NCBI RefSeq assembly: GCF_042676045.1 | Contig: NZ_JBHTJV010000009.1 | Coordinates: 1-64,000, forward strand | DNA from: Pseudahrensia aquimaris | Lineage (GTDB): Bacteria; Pseudomonadota; Alphaproteobacteria; Rhizobiales; Rhizobiaceae | Reading direction: 5' to 3' | Length of the DNA stretch: 64,000 nt | Part shown: positions 41,875-51,697 of the stretch, in pieces | Numbering within the stretch: position 1 is the stretch's first letter | Layout of the letters: every line of letters begins with the position of its first letter | Program-made: the position numbers and the translations under genes | Notes under the pieces: generated by a model | Databases searched by the model: none | What the model saw: only the letters and a program-made list of their open reading frames with translations | Told to the model about the DNA's origin: nothing

Positions 41875-43434
41875 TTATGCTGCTTCCGCTGCCAGTTTCT
41901 GCGCTTTTTCGATCGCCTCATCCATGTTGCCGACCATGTAGAATGCAGCTTCGGGAAGGTGATCGTAGTCCCCAGCAACGAGTCCTTTGAAGCCTTTGAT
42001 CGTGTCTTCCAGATCGACGAGTTTACCGGGCGAACCGGTAAAGACCTCAGCCACGAAGAACGGCTGCGAAAGGAAGCGCTCGATTTTGCGGGCACGGGCC
42101 ACCGACAATTTGTCCTCTTCAGACAATTCATCCATGCCCAAAATCGCGATGATGTCTTGCAGTGCCTTATAGCGCTGAAGAACCTGTTGGACCTGACGGG
42201 CAATGTTGTAGTGCTCTTCACCAACGATCTGTGGGTCCATCATGCGCGATGTAGAATCCAGCGGATCCACGGCAGGATAGATGCCTTTTTCAGCGATCGA
42301 ACGGTTCAGCGTGGTCGTTGCGTCGAGGTGAGCAAACGATGTGGCTGGCGCGGGGTCGGTCAAGTCATCCGCAGGCACGTAAATCGCCTGCACTGATGTG
42401 ATCGAACCTTTGGTGGTTGTTGTGATGCGCTCCTGCATCGAGCCCATATCGGTTGCCAATGTCGGCTGATAGCCCACAGCGGAAGGGATACGACCCAGCA
42501 GAGCGGACACTTCCGAACCGGCCTGCGTGAAGCGGAAAATGTTGTCCACGAAGAACAGCACGTCCTGGCCTTTGTCGCGGAAGTCTTCCGCAATCGTCAA
42601 ACCGGAAAGCGCAACACGTGCACGGGCGCCGGGAGGCTCGTTCATCTGACCGTAAACCAGCGCGGCTTTGGAGCCTGCGGTGGAACCGTTGTTTTCTTTC
42701 GGATCGACGTTCACGCCGGATTCGATCATCTCGTAATACAGATCGTTGCCTTCGCGGGTGCGCTCGCCGACACCGGCAAACACAGAATAACCGCCGTGCG
42801 CTTTAGCGATGTTGTTGATCAATTCCATGATCAAAACCGTCTTGCCCACACCAGCACCGCCGAACAGGCCGATCTTACCGCCCTTTGCGTAAGGTGCCAG
42901 CAGGTCAACAACCTTAATGCCGGTCACGAGAATTTCAGCTTCCGTGGACTGATCAACATAATCGGGCGCGTCGGCGTGAATGGCGCGGCTCTCGGTAGCC
43001 GTAATCGGACCAACCTCATCCACCGGCTCACCAATCACGTTGATGATACGGCCCAGCATTTCTTCACCGACAGGAACCATGATTGGGGTTCCGGTATCGA
43101 CAACGGACTGACCGCGAACCAGACCCTCGGTCGCGTCCATCGCGATGGTGCGCACGGTGTTTTCACCAAGGTGCTGCGCTACTTCGAGGATCAGGCGGTT
43201 GCCGTTATTGTCTGTTTCCAGAGCGTTCAGAATTGGCGGCAGATGACCTTCGTCAAACTGCACGTCAACGACAGCGCCGATAACCTGCGAGACTTTACCC
43301 GCTGCGCCTTTGGCTGCTGCGGAACGTGCCGGAGATTTCGCTGCTGCTGCTTTTGGGGCGGCCTTCTTGGCAGGCGCTTTTTTAGCGGCTGCTTTGGAAG
43401 CGGGTGCCTTTTTGGGGGCTGCTGCTTTCGCCAT
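41875..43434 (-). CDS. atpD: F1 ATP synthase beta subunit with Lys/Ala-rich leader
   Basis: A 519-residue catalytic subunit. Residues 1-45 are a Lys/Ala/Pro-rich extension seen in Rhizobiales AtpD; the conserved protein starts at G-K-V-S-Q-V-I-G-A-V-V. Walker A is G-G-A-G-V-G-K-T-V near 198, followed by G-E-R-T-R-E-G-N-D. It makes ATP from ADP and phosphate at the alpha/beta interface. Downstream of atpG by 52 bases. Confidence 0.98.
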   Translation of the reverse strand: MAKAAAPKKAPASKAAAKKAPAKKAAPKAAAAKSPARSAAAKGAAGKVSQVIGAVVDVQFDEGHLPPILNALETDNNGNRLILEVAQHLGENTVRTIAMDATEGLVRGQSVVDTGTPIMVPVGEEMLGRIINVIGEPVDEVGPITATESRAIHADAPDYVDQSTEAEILVTGIKVVDLLAPYAKGGKIGLFGGAGVGKTVLIMELINNIAKAHGGYSVFAGVGERTREGNDLYYEMIESGVNVDPKENNGSTAGSKAALVYGQMNEPPGARARVALSGLTIAEDFRDKGQDVLFFVDNIFRFTQAGSEVSALLGRIPSAVGYQPTLATDMGSMQERITTTTKGSITSVQAIYVPADDLTDPAPATSFAHLDATTTLNRSIAEKGIYPAVDPLDSTSRMMDPQIVGEEHYNIARQVQQVLQRYKALQDIIAILGMDELSEEDKLSVARARKIERFLSQPFFVAEVFTGSPGKLVDLEDTIKGFKGLVAGDYDHLPEAAFYMVGNMDEAIEKAQKLAAEAA

Positions 43435-43486
43435 AATGTCTAACCCTTTTCTTTCATACTCGGTGTTCTTGACGGAGCGCCATGAA

Positions 43487-44371
43487 CTAGAGCGCTTCCG
43501 CGCCCGCGATAATTTCGATCAATTCGGTCGTGATTTGTGCCTGACGCTGACGGTTGAACGACTGCGTCAGCTTGTCAATCATTTCGCCAGCATTGCGTGT
43601 CGCGTTGTCCATAGCAGACATGCGTGCACCCTGTTCGGAAGCGGCGTTTTCGAGCAATGCGCGGAAAATCTGCACGGCCACATTGCGCGGCAACAGATCG
43701 TCCAGAATTTCGCCTTCGTCCGGTTCGTAATCATAATTCAGGGCGGCGCTATCGGCAGCACCCTCTTCGATCACCGGAATCTGTGGCGGAATAATCTGCT
43801 GTGCCGTTGGCACCTGGCTTATGACCGACTGAAACTCGGAATAAAACAGCGTTGCGATGTCGAACTCTTCATCCTGGAACATCGCCAAAACCTGTTCGGC
43901 AATGTCCTGAGCGTTCTGATAGCCGACTTGCTTCACTTCGCGCAGATCAACGGTCTTCATCATGATCGACGAGAATTCTGACTTCAGAACATCCGCGCCT
44001 TTTTTGCCGACAGGCAGAATTTTCACCGTTTTGCCAGCGGCCATCAATTCACGTGCTTTGTCGCGAGCGAGACGCGCAATGGACGAGTTGAAGCCGCCAC
44101 ACAGGCCGCGCTCGGCGGTGCAAACCACCAGCAGATGGGTCTTGTCATCGCCCGTGCCAGAAAGCAGTTTCGGCGCGCCATCGGCATCACCTAGAGCGGT
44201 CGCGATATTGGCCATCACAGCGTCCATGCGCTGCGAGAACGGACGAGCCGCTTCGGCGGCCTGTTGCGCACGACGCAACTTTGCCGCCGCAACCATCTGC
44301 ATGGCCTTGGTGATCTTCTGCGTCGCCTTAACGGAGGCGATCCGATTTCTTAGATCCTTAAGGGAAGCCAT
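43487..44371 (-). CDS. atpG: F1 ATP synthase gamma subunit
   Basis: A 294-residue rotor subunit. The N-terminal coiled coil (S-L-K-D-L-R-N-R-I-A-S-V-K-A-T-Q-K-I-T-K-A-M) and the C-terminal S-A-M-D-N-A-T-R-N-A-G-E-M-I helix are both typical; they rotate inside the alpha3-beta3 ring. It has a short alphaproteobacterial insertion near residue 200. It lies 58 bases after atpA. Confidence 0.97.
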   Translation of the reverse strand: MASLKDLRNRIASVKATQKITKAMQMVAAAKLRRAQQAAEAARPFSQRMDAVMANIATALGDADGAPKLLSGTGDDKTHLLVVCTAERGLCGGFNSSIARLARDKARELMAAGKTVKILPVGKKGADVLKSEFSSIMMKTVDLREVKQVGYQNAQDIAEQVLAMFQDEEFDIATLFYSEFQSVISQVPTAQQIIPPQIPVIEEGAADSAALNYDYEPDEGEILDDLLPRNVAVQIFRALLENAASEQGARMSAMDNATRNAGEMIDKLTQSFNRQRQAQITTELIEIIAGAEAL

Positions 44372-44429
44372 TAAGGTGTGATCCTCTTGGAAGTGCCGCG
44401 GCCGCTAGTGCGACCGCGAACTTTCAATC

Positions 44430-45959
44430 TTATTCAAAGCCCTTAGCAAAGGCTTCAATGGCGTCTTTCAGGCGGGCTGTCAGGTCGTCATCGAGCGCCT
44501 TCTTGGAAGCGATTTCGCCCAGCAGATCTGCATGGTCTGTGCGAAGCGAAGCCAACAGGCCCTGCTCGAACTGACCAACCTGCGAGACTTCAAGCTTGTC
44601 CAAAAAGCCATTCACGCCCGCATAAAGAACAGCAACCTGCTCCTCGGTTTTCAGCGGCGAGAACTGAGGCTGTTTCAGCAATTCCGTCAAACGCGCACCG
44701 CGGTTCAGCAAACGCTGGGTCGAGGCATCAAGGTCGGAACCAAACTGGGCAAACGCGGCCATCTCGCGATACTGCGCAAGCTCGCCTTTAATCGAACCAG
44801 CAACCTGCTTCATCGCCTTCACCTGAGCGGCAGAACCCACGCGGGAGACCGACAAACCAACGTTCACAGCAGGACGGATGCCCTGGAAGAACAGATCGGT
44901 TTCCAGAAAGATCTGACCGTCCGTGATCGAAATCACGTTCGTAGGAATAAACGCGGACACATCATTGCCCTGCGTTTCAATGACCGGCAGCGCCGTCAAA
45001 GAACCCAAGCCGTTGTCTTCGTTCAGCTTGGCCGAACGTTCCAGCAGGCGGGAGTGCAGATAGAACACGTCACCGGGATAAGCTTCGCGGCCCGGCGGGC
45101 GGCGCAGCAGCAGCGACATCTGACGGTAGGACACAGCCTGCTTCGACAGATCGTCATAGCCGATCAGCGCGTGCATGCCGTTATCGCGGAAATATTCGCC
45201 CATCGCACAGCCGGTAAACGGTGCCAGATACTGCATAGGAGCAGGATCGGAGGCCGTCGCCGCCACAACGATGGAATATTCCATCGCGCCGCGTTCTTCG
45301 AGAATTTTCACGAACTGCGCAACGGTCGAACGCTTCTGACCAACAGCCACATAGACGCAATAGAGCTTTTCGCCCTCATCGCTGCCTGCGTGTGCCGGCT
45401 TCTGGTTGAGGAACGTGTCGAGAATAATCGCCGTCTTGCCGGTTTGGCGGTCGCCAATCACAAGCTCACGCTGGCCACGGCCAACGGGGATAAGCGCGTC
45501 GATCGCTTTCAGGCCGGTCGCCATGGGCTCATGCACGGATTTACGCGGGATAATGCCCGGCGCTTTCACGTCCACGCGGGCGCGCTGCTTGGCTTTGATC
45601 GGGCCTTTGCCGTCAATCGGATTACCGAGACCATCGACCACGCGGCCGAGCAGTTCTTTGCCCACGGGAACGTCCACGATGGCGCCGGTCCGCTTAACGG
45701 TGTCGCCTTCTTTAATGGAACGGTCATTACCAAAGATAACAACACCGACATTGTCGGTTTCCAGGTTCAAGGCCATGCCCTGAATACCACCGGGAAATTC
45801 CACCATCTCACCGGCCTGGACGTTATCCAGCCCATAGACACGGGCGATACCATCACCGACGGAAAGGACTTGACCGACTTCCGAGACTTGCGCCTCTTTG
45901 CCGAAATTCTTGATCTGGTCTTTCAGAATTGCGGAAATTTCCGCAGCACGAATATCCAT
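44430..45959 (-). CDS. atpA: F1 ATP synthase alpha subunit
   Basis: A 509-residue non-catalytic nucleotide-binding subunit. It opens I-R-A-A-E-I-S-A-I-L-K-D-Q-I; Walker A is G-D-R-Q-T-G-K-T-A near 170, followed by Y-V-A-V-G-Q-K and P-G-R-E-A-Y-P-G-D. Length is normal. It starts one base after the atpH stop, so translation is coupled. Confidence 0.98.
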   Translation of the reverse strand: MDIRAAEISAILKDQIKNFGKEAQVSEVGQVLSVGDGIARVYGLDNVQAGEMVEFPGGIQGMALNLETDNVGVVIFGNDRSIKEGDTVKRTGAIVDVPVGKELLGRVVDGLGNPIDGKGPIKAKQRARVDVKAPGIIPRKSVHEPMATGLKAIDALIPVGRGQRELVIGDRQTGKTAIILDTFLNQKPAHAGSDEGEKLYCVYVAVGQKRSTVAQFVKILEERGAMEYSIVVAATASDPAPMQYLAPFTGCAMGEYFRDNGMHALIGYDDLSKQAVSYRQMSLLLRRPPGREAYPGDVFYLHSRLLERSAKLNEDNGLGSLTALPVIETQGNDVSAFIPTNVISITDGQIFLETDLFFQGIRPAVNVGLSVSRVGSAAQVKAMKQVAGSIKGELAQYREMAAFAQFGSDLDASTQRLLNRGARLTELLKQPQFSPLKTEEQVAVLYAGVNGFLDKLEVSQVGQFEQGLLASLRTDHADLLGEIASKKALDDDLTARLKDAIEAFAKGFE

Positions 45960-45960
45960 G

Positions 45961-46533
45961 TTAGCCGACCTCTTTAAGTGCGAGCTTCAGGGAAGAAAGT
46001 TTGGTTTTAAGCGATGTGTCGATCTGGCGTGAGCCGACCTTCACGATCATGCCGCCTAGAAGCGACGGATCAACCGTCACGTCAAGCGCCACATCCTTGC
46101 CGACCACGCTTTTGAGCGTCGCCTTCAATTCTTTTGTCTGATCTGCCGTCAGTTTTTGCGCAACGGTGACTTCCGCAGTCGCTTCGCCACGCGCATCGGC
46201 CAAAATCTGGCGGAAGGCACGGAGCATGTCTGGCAGAACAAAAAGGCGGCGGTTGCCCGCCACAACATTCACGAAATTGGCTGTCAGGCCCGAAATCTTG
46301 GCCTTGGCCAAAACCTTGCTGATAGCAGCCATCTGATCTTCGGATGAGAATACAGGAGACCGGACCAACCGCATCAGATCGTCAGACCCTTTCAGCATGG
46401 CGTCCAGGCTGCCGAGATCTTTCTCGACAACTTTGGTCTTCTTCTCACTTTCAGCCAGTTCAAACAGCGCAGACGCATAACGCGCCGCAACATCGGATAC
46501 CGGACCCGATTTTTCTGAAGAGGATTGAGACAC
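45961..46533 (-). CDS. atpH: F1 ATP synthase delta subunit
   Basis: A 190-residue peripheral stalk subunit with V-A-A-R-Y-A-S-A-L-F-E-L-A-E near the N-terminus and G-G-M-I-V-K-V-G-S-R-Q-I-D-T-S near the C-terminus, both conserved in the family. First gene of the operon. The F0 genes are elsewhere, as is usual in Rhizobiales. The 244 bases upstream (46534-46777) hold the promoter but no clear -35/-10 by eye. Confidence 0.97.
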   Translation of the reverse strand: MSQSSSEKSGPVSDVAARYASALFELAESEKKTKVVEKDLGSLDAMLKGSDDLMRLVRSPVFSSEDQMAAISKVLAKAKISGLTANFVNVVAGNRRLFVLPDMLRAFRQILADARGEATAEVTVAQKLTADQTKELKATLKSVVGKDVALDVTVDPSLLGGMIVKVGSRQIDTSLKTKLSSLKLALKEVG

Positions 46534-46777
46534 GGTCTGTGTTCTTCTTCTCGGTAGCAGGCCCGGCGAGGACTTTCACACAATATGTGAAAAGCCGTCC
46601 GGGACGGTGTGAAAAATTGTTTTCCATCAAAGGCCTGATAAGCCGCACACTGCGGCCAAAACAGGCACACTTTGATGAAACCGCGCTTCCCCTAACACGC
46701 ACTCAAATGAGTCGCAACACGGTGACCATGCCTCTTTCGTACCGATTGTCGCACCTATCAACAGCTGCTTGCACCGA

Positions 46778-47176
46778 TCACAGCAAACCAAAGGCTTCCG
46801 CCGCGAATCTGAGCGGAAAATAAGCCGACAAAACCTCAAAGAAGGTCGCAACACAGCAATGGATGTTGAAAGTGCGGTCAGCGGCGAAAGAAATCACTCT
46901 GCCGATCACCGCAAATAGAAAGGCCAAGCCCAGCGCAAAATAGGTGAATGGCTGCGCCAACAGCAAGCAGGCAAGCCCCATGCCCACCCACATGCCACCA
47001 AACGGCCCGCGCACTTCCGACACGCCGTTTTGAGTCTTTCCATCGGTCGCAAGGCCAAGAAACTTCATAAAAGGACGCGGCGCAAGCATCAGGCCAAGGC
47101 CAATGAGAACGGTTGCCAACGCTGTTATCCAAGCCAAACGCTCCGGCCATTGGTCGGGAAAGGAGATCTCAATCAT
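46778..47176 (-). CDS. Small four-helix membrane protein, first of two paralogues
   Basis: A 132-residue protein with about four membrane helices. The segment V-S-E-V-R-G-P-F-G-G-M-W-V-G-M-G-L and the later V-I-G-R-V-I-S-F-A-A-D are shared with its neighbour at 47216 (S-E-I-R-G-A-L-G-G-F-Y-V-G-V-A-L and C-F-G-R-I-L-A-F-V-V-D). It may belong to the DUF4345-type small membrane proteins, but I am not sure. Function is unknown. The two genes lie in tandem, separated by 39 bases, upstream of the atp operon. Confidence 0.75.
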   Translation of the reverse strand: MIEISFPDQWPERLAWITALATVLIGLGLMLAPRPFMKFLGLATDGKTQNGVSEVRGPFGGMWVGMGLACLLLAQPFTYFALGLAFLFAVIGRVISFAADRTFNIHCCVATFFEVLSAYFPLRFAAEAFGLL

Positions 47177-47215
47177 TAAAGGAAGCCGCCGCTCTGATTC
47201 GCATTGGCCGTGACA

Positions 47216-47626
47216 CTACCAGCCAAGAATGGCTTCCAAAAACGAAAAGCCGCCAAACGTGTGCATGGCCGGAATCGTCGCCAAAATAGCATCGCCCATA
47301 ATCGCGCCCATATGCTGCGGATTGTGCACCCTGTCGACGACAAATGCGAGAATGCGTCCGAAACAGAAAAAGCCGAAAGCAAATGTGAGAATAATATACG
47401 GACGCGGTTCACTCAGCAGGATGTAAAGCGCCACACCAACGTAGAACCCTCCGAGCGCCCCACGAATTTCAGACAGACCAAATGCCCGTCCGTCTGCCAG
47501 CGCCAGTCCCGTCCACCGCATGATCATGCGCGGCGCGAATAACGTGATCAATCCACCAGCCAGCGCAATCAGCAAAACGAGAAAAGCCAGCGTCTCGCTG
47601 GATGATGATGGCAGGGAAAAATTCAA
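47216..47626 (-). CDS. Small four-helix membrane protein, second paralogue
   Basis: About 136 residues with four membrane helices and the same E-(I/V)-R-G-x-x-G-G core as its neighbour, so the pair arose by duplication. I place the start at TTG 47626, where a GGAG site lies 9 bases upstream and the first helix begins soon after; an ATG at 47713 would add 29 residues of unlikely sequence. Function is unknown. Confidence 0.65.
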   Translation of the reverse strand: MNFSLPSSSSETLAFLVLLIALAGGLITLFAPRMIMRWTGLALADGRAFGLSEIRGALGGFYVGVALYILLSEPRPYIILTFAFGFFCFGRILAFVVDRVHNPQHMGAIMGDAILATIPAMHTFGGFSFLEAILGW

Positions 47627-47748
47627 CTTGGCATTCTCCAAACGGGCGTGCGGGGCAGCAGTTGCAAATGTGAGACAAAAGGTAAACTTGCGCCACTGCG
47701 TCAGAAAGCGCACTTAGCTGCAAAAGTACCCCAACCAAGAGGCGCCCC

Positions 47749-48186
47749 ATGCAAGAACTCATCACCAGAATCACCGAAACTGTCGGCATTGACGAGAACA
47801 TGGCCAATCAGGCCGTTGGCACCATTTTGGGCTATGTCCAAAACATGGGCGAAGATTCAGCTGTTGCAAGTTTGCTGGAGCAAATCCCCGGGGCTGCCGA
47901 TTTCATCGCACAATACGGTAGCAGCGCAGCAGAGGCCGTTGAGGGCGGCGCGGCGGCGGCTGGTGGAGGCATCATGGGCACCGTCATGGGCCTCGTCTCC
48001 AAGGTTACTGGCGGCGAAGGCGGCGGCATGATGGATGTGGCGCAAGGCTTAATGTCCCAAGGCCTCGACATGGGTCAGATACAAGGCGTGGCCACCGAAA
48101 CCTTCGCTTACGCCAAAGAGCAAGCTGGAGAAGACGTGGTGAATCAGATCACCAGCAAAATCCCCGGCATCGGCGCGTTTCTTTAA
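47749..48186 (+). CDS. Small Gly/Ala-rich helical protein, DUF2267-like
   Basis: A 145-residue acidic protein. Residues 1-45 (L-I-T-R-I-T-E-T-V-G-I-D-E-N-M-A-N-Q-A-V-G-T-I-L-G-Y-V) resemble the repeat unit of DUF2267 proteins; a flexible Gly/Ala stretch and helical end (V-N-Q-I-T-S-K-I-P-G-I) follow. There is no signal or membrane helix. The family has no known function. It stands alone between divergent and convergent neighbours. Confidence 0.65.
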   Translation: MQELITRITETVGIDENMANQAVGTILGYVQNMGEDSAVASLLEQIPGAADFIAQYGSSAAEAVEGGAAAAGGGIMGTVMGLVSKVTGGEGGGMMDVAQGLMSQGLDMGQIQGVATETFAYAKEQAGEDVVNQITSKIPGIGAFL

Positions 48187-48201
48187 GCGCGGCACCATCT
48201 G

Positions 48202-49371
48202 CTATTGCGCGGCTGCTCGCCCAATGGCCCGGCGACGCAGCGCCAGTAGTGCATGAACCAAGATGGCCAGCGCATAAATCACAGCCAGCGCGACAATGAG
48301 TGCCGCGCGGTTTCCATCACCGAGAGCCAAAACCAGCAGCAAGATGGGCGTGCCCAGCAAGTTGCCGATATTGCCCGTTTGCGCCATCAATCCGAAGGCC
48401 AAGGCCTGATCTTGCACAGCCGAATTCAGTTCCGGCACCGCTGAAAAGCTGGCGCCTTGCACCAGACCCAACACCGCAAACAGAACCACAGCCCAAAGAG
48501 CAAGGTTTTCGCCTCCAAAACCAAGTATCACGACTGCAATCGCCAAGGCTAAACCCGCCACAACAACGCTGACACTGCTGGCACGGCGTATCAGCAAAGG
48601 CACGATGGCAAGTGAAACGCCAATGCTGACAAGAGACATGCGCGAAAGGGTTGGGCCCGCCTGATCGGCTGGTAAAAGATCAGGCACAACTGCCAACAGA
48701 GCCACAAAAGTGAGGGTGTAGAAAAACCAACCCGCTCCCGCAGCTGCGACAAAGGGCGAGCTGTAAGCCTGTGCGTGACGTTTGAACCAACCATTGGTGG
48801 TTGGGCAGTGAGCAACAGGCTCCACCGATGGCACAACCAGCGCGATCAGGATGCCCGCCACGACCAGCACCGTTCCATGGGCCAGGAACAAGCCAGTTAA
48901 GCCGTAAGTTTCGACAAGCGGCAGCCCCACCCAAGCCACCAGCGCAAACGCAACGCCGAAAAACGTGCTCCACAGCGTCATGGCAGCCCCGAGAAAACGC
49001 ACAATGGCAATCTGCCCGATCAATGTCGGAGCGCCGACCACGATGGCAAGATGCGCTGCTCCTTCAACAACGCGGCTAAGCAACATCCATTCAAAAGACG
49101 GCAACAACGATTGATAGAAAGACGCCGCCGCGCCAACTCCCATGCCCACGAGGACAAGCCGTTTTGCGCCAAGCCGACCAACCAGCTCTCCCGCCACAAT
49201 TCCAAGAACCGCTCCCACCAGACTGAGCAGTGACAACAGCCAGCCCAGTTCAGCCCCGGCATCGGGATAGACCATGCGCAGCGCGGGAAACGGAACCGCT
49301 ATTTTTGCAAATTGGGCGGCAGCGCCCAGCCCGGCACACCACAGCAGCAGGATCAACAGCAACGCCCTCAC
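48202..49371 (-). CDS. Major facilitator superfamily transporter
   Basis: A 389-residue protein with about 12 membrane helices. The loop between helices 2 and 3 carries G-E-L-V-G-R-L-G-A-K-R-L-V-L-V-G, the MFS signature region, and a long central loop separates the halves near residue 190. The substrate cannot be inferred. Its start overlaps the priA stop by 4 bases, so it is co-transcribed with priA. Confidence 0.88.
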   Translation of the reverse strand: MRALLLILLLWCAGLGAAAQFAKIAVPFPALRMVYPDAGAELGWLLSLLSLVGAVLGIVAGELVGRLGAKRLVLVGMGVGAAASFYQSLLPSFEWMLLSRVVEGAAHLAIVVGAPTLIGQIAIVRFLGAAMTLWSTFFGVAFALVAWVGLPLVETYGLTGLFLAHGTVLVVAGILIALVVPSVEPVAHCPTTNGWFKRHAQAYSSPFVAAAGAGWFFYTLTFVALLAVVPDLLPADQAGPTLSRMSLVSIGVSLAIVPLLIRRASSVSVVVAGLALAIAVVILGFGGENLALWAVVLFAVLGLVQGASFSAVPELNSAVQDQALAFGLMAQTGNIGNLLGTPILLLVLALGDGNRAALIVALAVIYALAILVHALLALRRRAIGRAAAQ

Positions 49372-51581
49372 AGGAAACTCTGCGGGTCAACATCCACCTG
49401 CACCCGCACCGAGCCGCGCTCCTTTGGTCCTGCTGCCAGCCACGCCCGCAGCCATGATTGCAGATCGTAGGCACGGGGCGCGTGAACCAGCAGACGGTAA
49501 CGGTGCCGCCCCCGCACCAGCGCCATCGGCGCTTCGGCAGGGCCAAGAATGTGCACGTCGCCCGATTGCGGCGCGGCGAATTTCATTTCGCGGGCATGAA
49601 CCTCGACTGCCCGCTTGTCCTCACCCGAAACGATGATCGCCGCCAACCGCGCAAACGGCGGCAGACCCGCAGACTGGCGAAGTCCGATCTCGCGCTCGTA
49701 GAACGCCTCGCGGTCACCCGCCTCAATTGCCTGAATCACCGGATGCTCCGGCGCATAGGATTGCAACAGACCAACCGACGCGCCGCCTGCTCGGCCAGCA
49801 CGGCCCGTCACTTGGCTCAAGAGCTGAAACGTCCGCTCCGCCGCCCGCGGATCGCCGTTGGCAAGTCCCAAGTCAGCGTCCACCACGCCAACGCAGGTCA
49901 TCAACGGAAAATTATGCCCCTTCGCCACCAATTGCGTGCCGATGATAATATCCGCCTCGCCCTTCGCAATCGCTTCCAGTTCCAGCCGCAGCCGTGTCAC
50001 CCCGCCCAGCATGTCCGACGACAAAACAATGATCCGCGCATCGGGGAAGGTCTCATCCACCTCTTCCGCCAGCCGCTCGACACCGGGCCCACAGGCCACA
50101 AGATGATCAAGCGTGCCGCATTCGGGGCAGGCCTCCGGCGTCTGTTCCGAGTGGCCGCAATGGTGGCACTGCAGCTGGTTGCGGAAGCGATGCTCCACCA
50201 GCCAGGCCGAGCAATTCTTGCACTCGAACCGATGTCCACAGACACGACACAGCGTCAGCGGCGCGTATCCACGGCGGTTGAGAAACAGCAGCGCCTGCTC
50301 GCCGCGCCCCAGCGCCTCTTCCATCGCCTTCGTCAAAACCGGCGAGATGAATTTGCCCCGCGGCGGCGGGTCTTTGCGCATGTCGATGACCGACAGATCC
50401 GGCAGCACCGCATCCGCGTGTCGCGCCTCAAGCCGCTCGTGATGATAGCGGCCCGTCTGCGCGTTCACCCGGCTTTCCACCGACGGCGTGGCCGAGGCCA
50501 GCACGCAGGGGAAATTTCCCAGCGAAGCACGCACCACCGCCATGTCGCGGGCATTATAAAATACGCGGTCTTCCTGCTTGTAGGCGCTGTCATGTTCCTC
50601 ATCCACGATGATCAAGCCCGGCTCACAGAACGGCAAAAACAGCGCCGACCGCGCACCCGCCACCACGCGCACACGCCCCTCAGCCACCTGCCGCCAGACC
50701 TTCTCCCGCGTCTTTGGCGCAAGGCCCGAATGCCACTGGGCAGGCGGCGCGCCGAAGCGTTCCTCAAAGCGGTCAAGAAACGTTGATGTCAGCGCGATCT
50801 CCGGCAGCAAAATCAAGACCTGCCGCCCCTGCTCCAGCGCCGCCGCAATGGCTTCGAAATAAACCTCCGTCTTGCCCGAACCCGTCACGCCGTCCAGCAA
50901 CGTGCAGGAAAACTTCTCCTCCCGCACCCGCTCCACCAGCGCATCGGAAACCGCTCGCTGATCGTCCGACAGAGCCACCGCCAGCGCCTCCGCCTCCTCG
51001 CCACGAAACGGCGGCGGCACGACCGGACCGGGCGGGATTTCGATATCCTCAAAAAGCCCCTGCTTCACCAGCCCATCAACAACAGACGTGCTCACGCCGG
51101 AAGCGTGCGCCAGACCGGAGCGCGTCCACGCCATATCGTTCTCAAGCAATTCCATCACCCGCCTGCGGGCATCCGTCAGCCGCTCCGGCGTGCCACCCAG
51201 GTAGCGGATGCCGGCAATCGCAGATTCCGGATCGAGCGCACCGGGCGCGCGCAGCACCATGCGCAACACCATGCCCGGCGACGAGACGGTATACTGCGCC
51301 ACCCAATCGACAAACTTGCGCATGTCCGCGGCCAGCGGCGGGCAATCGAACTTCACCTCCACAGGCCGCAGCTTTTTCGGATCGACTTCCTTCGCCTCAT
51401 CCGGCGCATCCCACACCACCGCCGCCACCTTGCGCGGCCCCAGCGGCACTTGGACGAAATCGCCCGGCGCGAGGTTCATCCCCTCCGGCACGGCATAGGA
51501 ATACGCCTGCTCCGCCGGGATAGGCAGCAGCACGAAGACGGTTTGCGTCTTGCCAAACAGATCATCACCCGCTGCGCTCAA
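49368..51581 (-). CDS. priA: Primosomal protein N' (replication restart helicase PriA)
   Basis: A 737-residue superfamily 2 DNA helicase that reloads the replisome at stalled forks. Walker A is G-V-T-G-S-G-K-T-E, Walker B D-E-E-H. The zinc region has the usual Cys pairs (C-R-V-C, C-K-N-C, C-H-H-C, C-P-E-C). Motif V, I-I-G-T-Q-L-V-A-K-G-H-N-F, and VI, Q-V-T-G-R-A-G-R-A, are intact. Next to a short transaldolase and the atp operon, as commonly in Rhizobiales. Confidence 0.96.
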   Translation of the reverse strand: MSAAGDDLFGKTQTVFVLLPIPAEQAYSYAVPEGMNLAPGDFVQVPLGPRKVAAVVWDAPDEAKEVDPKKLRPVEVKFDCPPLAADMRKFVDWVAQYTVSSPGMVLRMVLRAPGALDPESAIAGIRYLGGTPERLTDARRRVMELLENDMAWTRSGLAHASGVSTSVVDGLVKQGLFEDIEIPPGPVVPPPFRGEEAEALAVALSDDQRAVSDALVERVREEKFSCTLLDGVTGSGKTEVYFEAIAAALEQGRQVLILLPEIALTSTFLDRFEERFGAPPAQWHSGLAPKTREKVWRQVAEGRVRVVAGARSALFLPFCEPGLIIVDEEHDSAYKQEDRVFYNARDMAVVRASLGNFPCVLASATPSVESRVNAQTGRYHHERLEARHADAVLPDLSVIDMRKDPPPRGKFISPVLTKAMEEALGRGEQALLFLNRRGYAPLTLCRVCGHRFECKNCSAWLVEHRFRNQLQCHHCGHSEQTPEACPECGTLDHLVACGPGVERLAEEVDETFPDARIIVLSSDMLGGVTRLRLELEAIAKGEADIIIGTQLVAKGHNFPLMTCVGVVDADLGLANGDPRAAERTFQLLSQVTGRAGRAGGASVGLLQSYAPEHPVIQAIEAGDREAFYEREIGLRQSAGLPPFARLAAIIVSGEDKRAVEVHAREMKFAAPQSGDVHILGPAEAPMALVRGRHRYRLLVHAPRAYDLQSWLRAWLAAGPKERGSVRVQVDVDPQSFL

Positions 51582-51697
51582 ACACCTGTGCCTTAATTTC
51601 CGTGACCTTCTCCCTCAGGTTCGCTAAAGCTGACGTCAAATCAAGGCCAGCCGCACCGCGCACAGGCCAAAAGCCGCAACTTCTGGAGACAAGCCCC

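Noticed and set aside
44532..45977. 481-codon plus-strand frame opposite atpA (and a similar one opposite purH at 56023-57516)
   Set aside because: Both are mirrors of strongly biased GC-rich coding sequence; the minus-strand genes are unmistakable and the mirror proteins show no family features.
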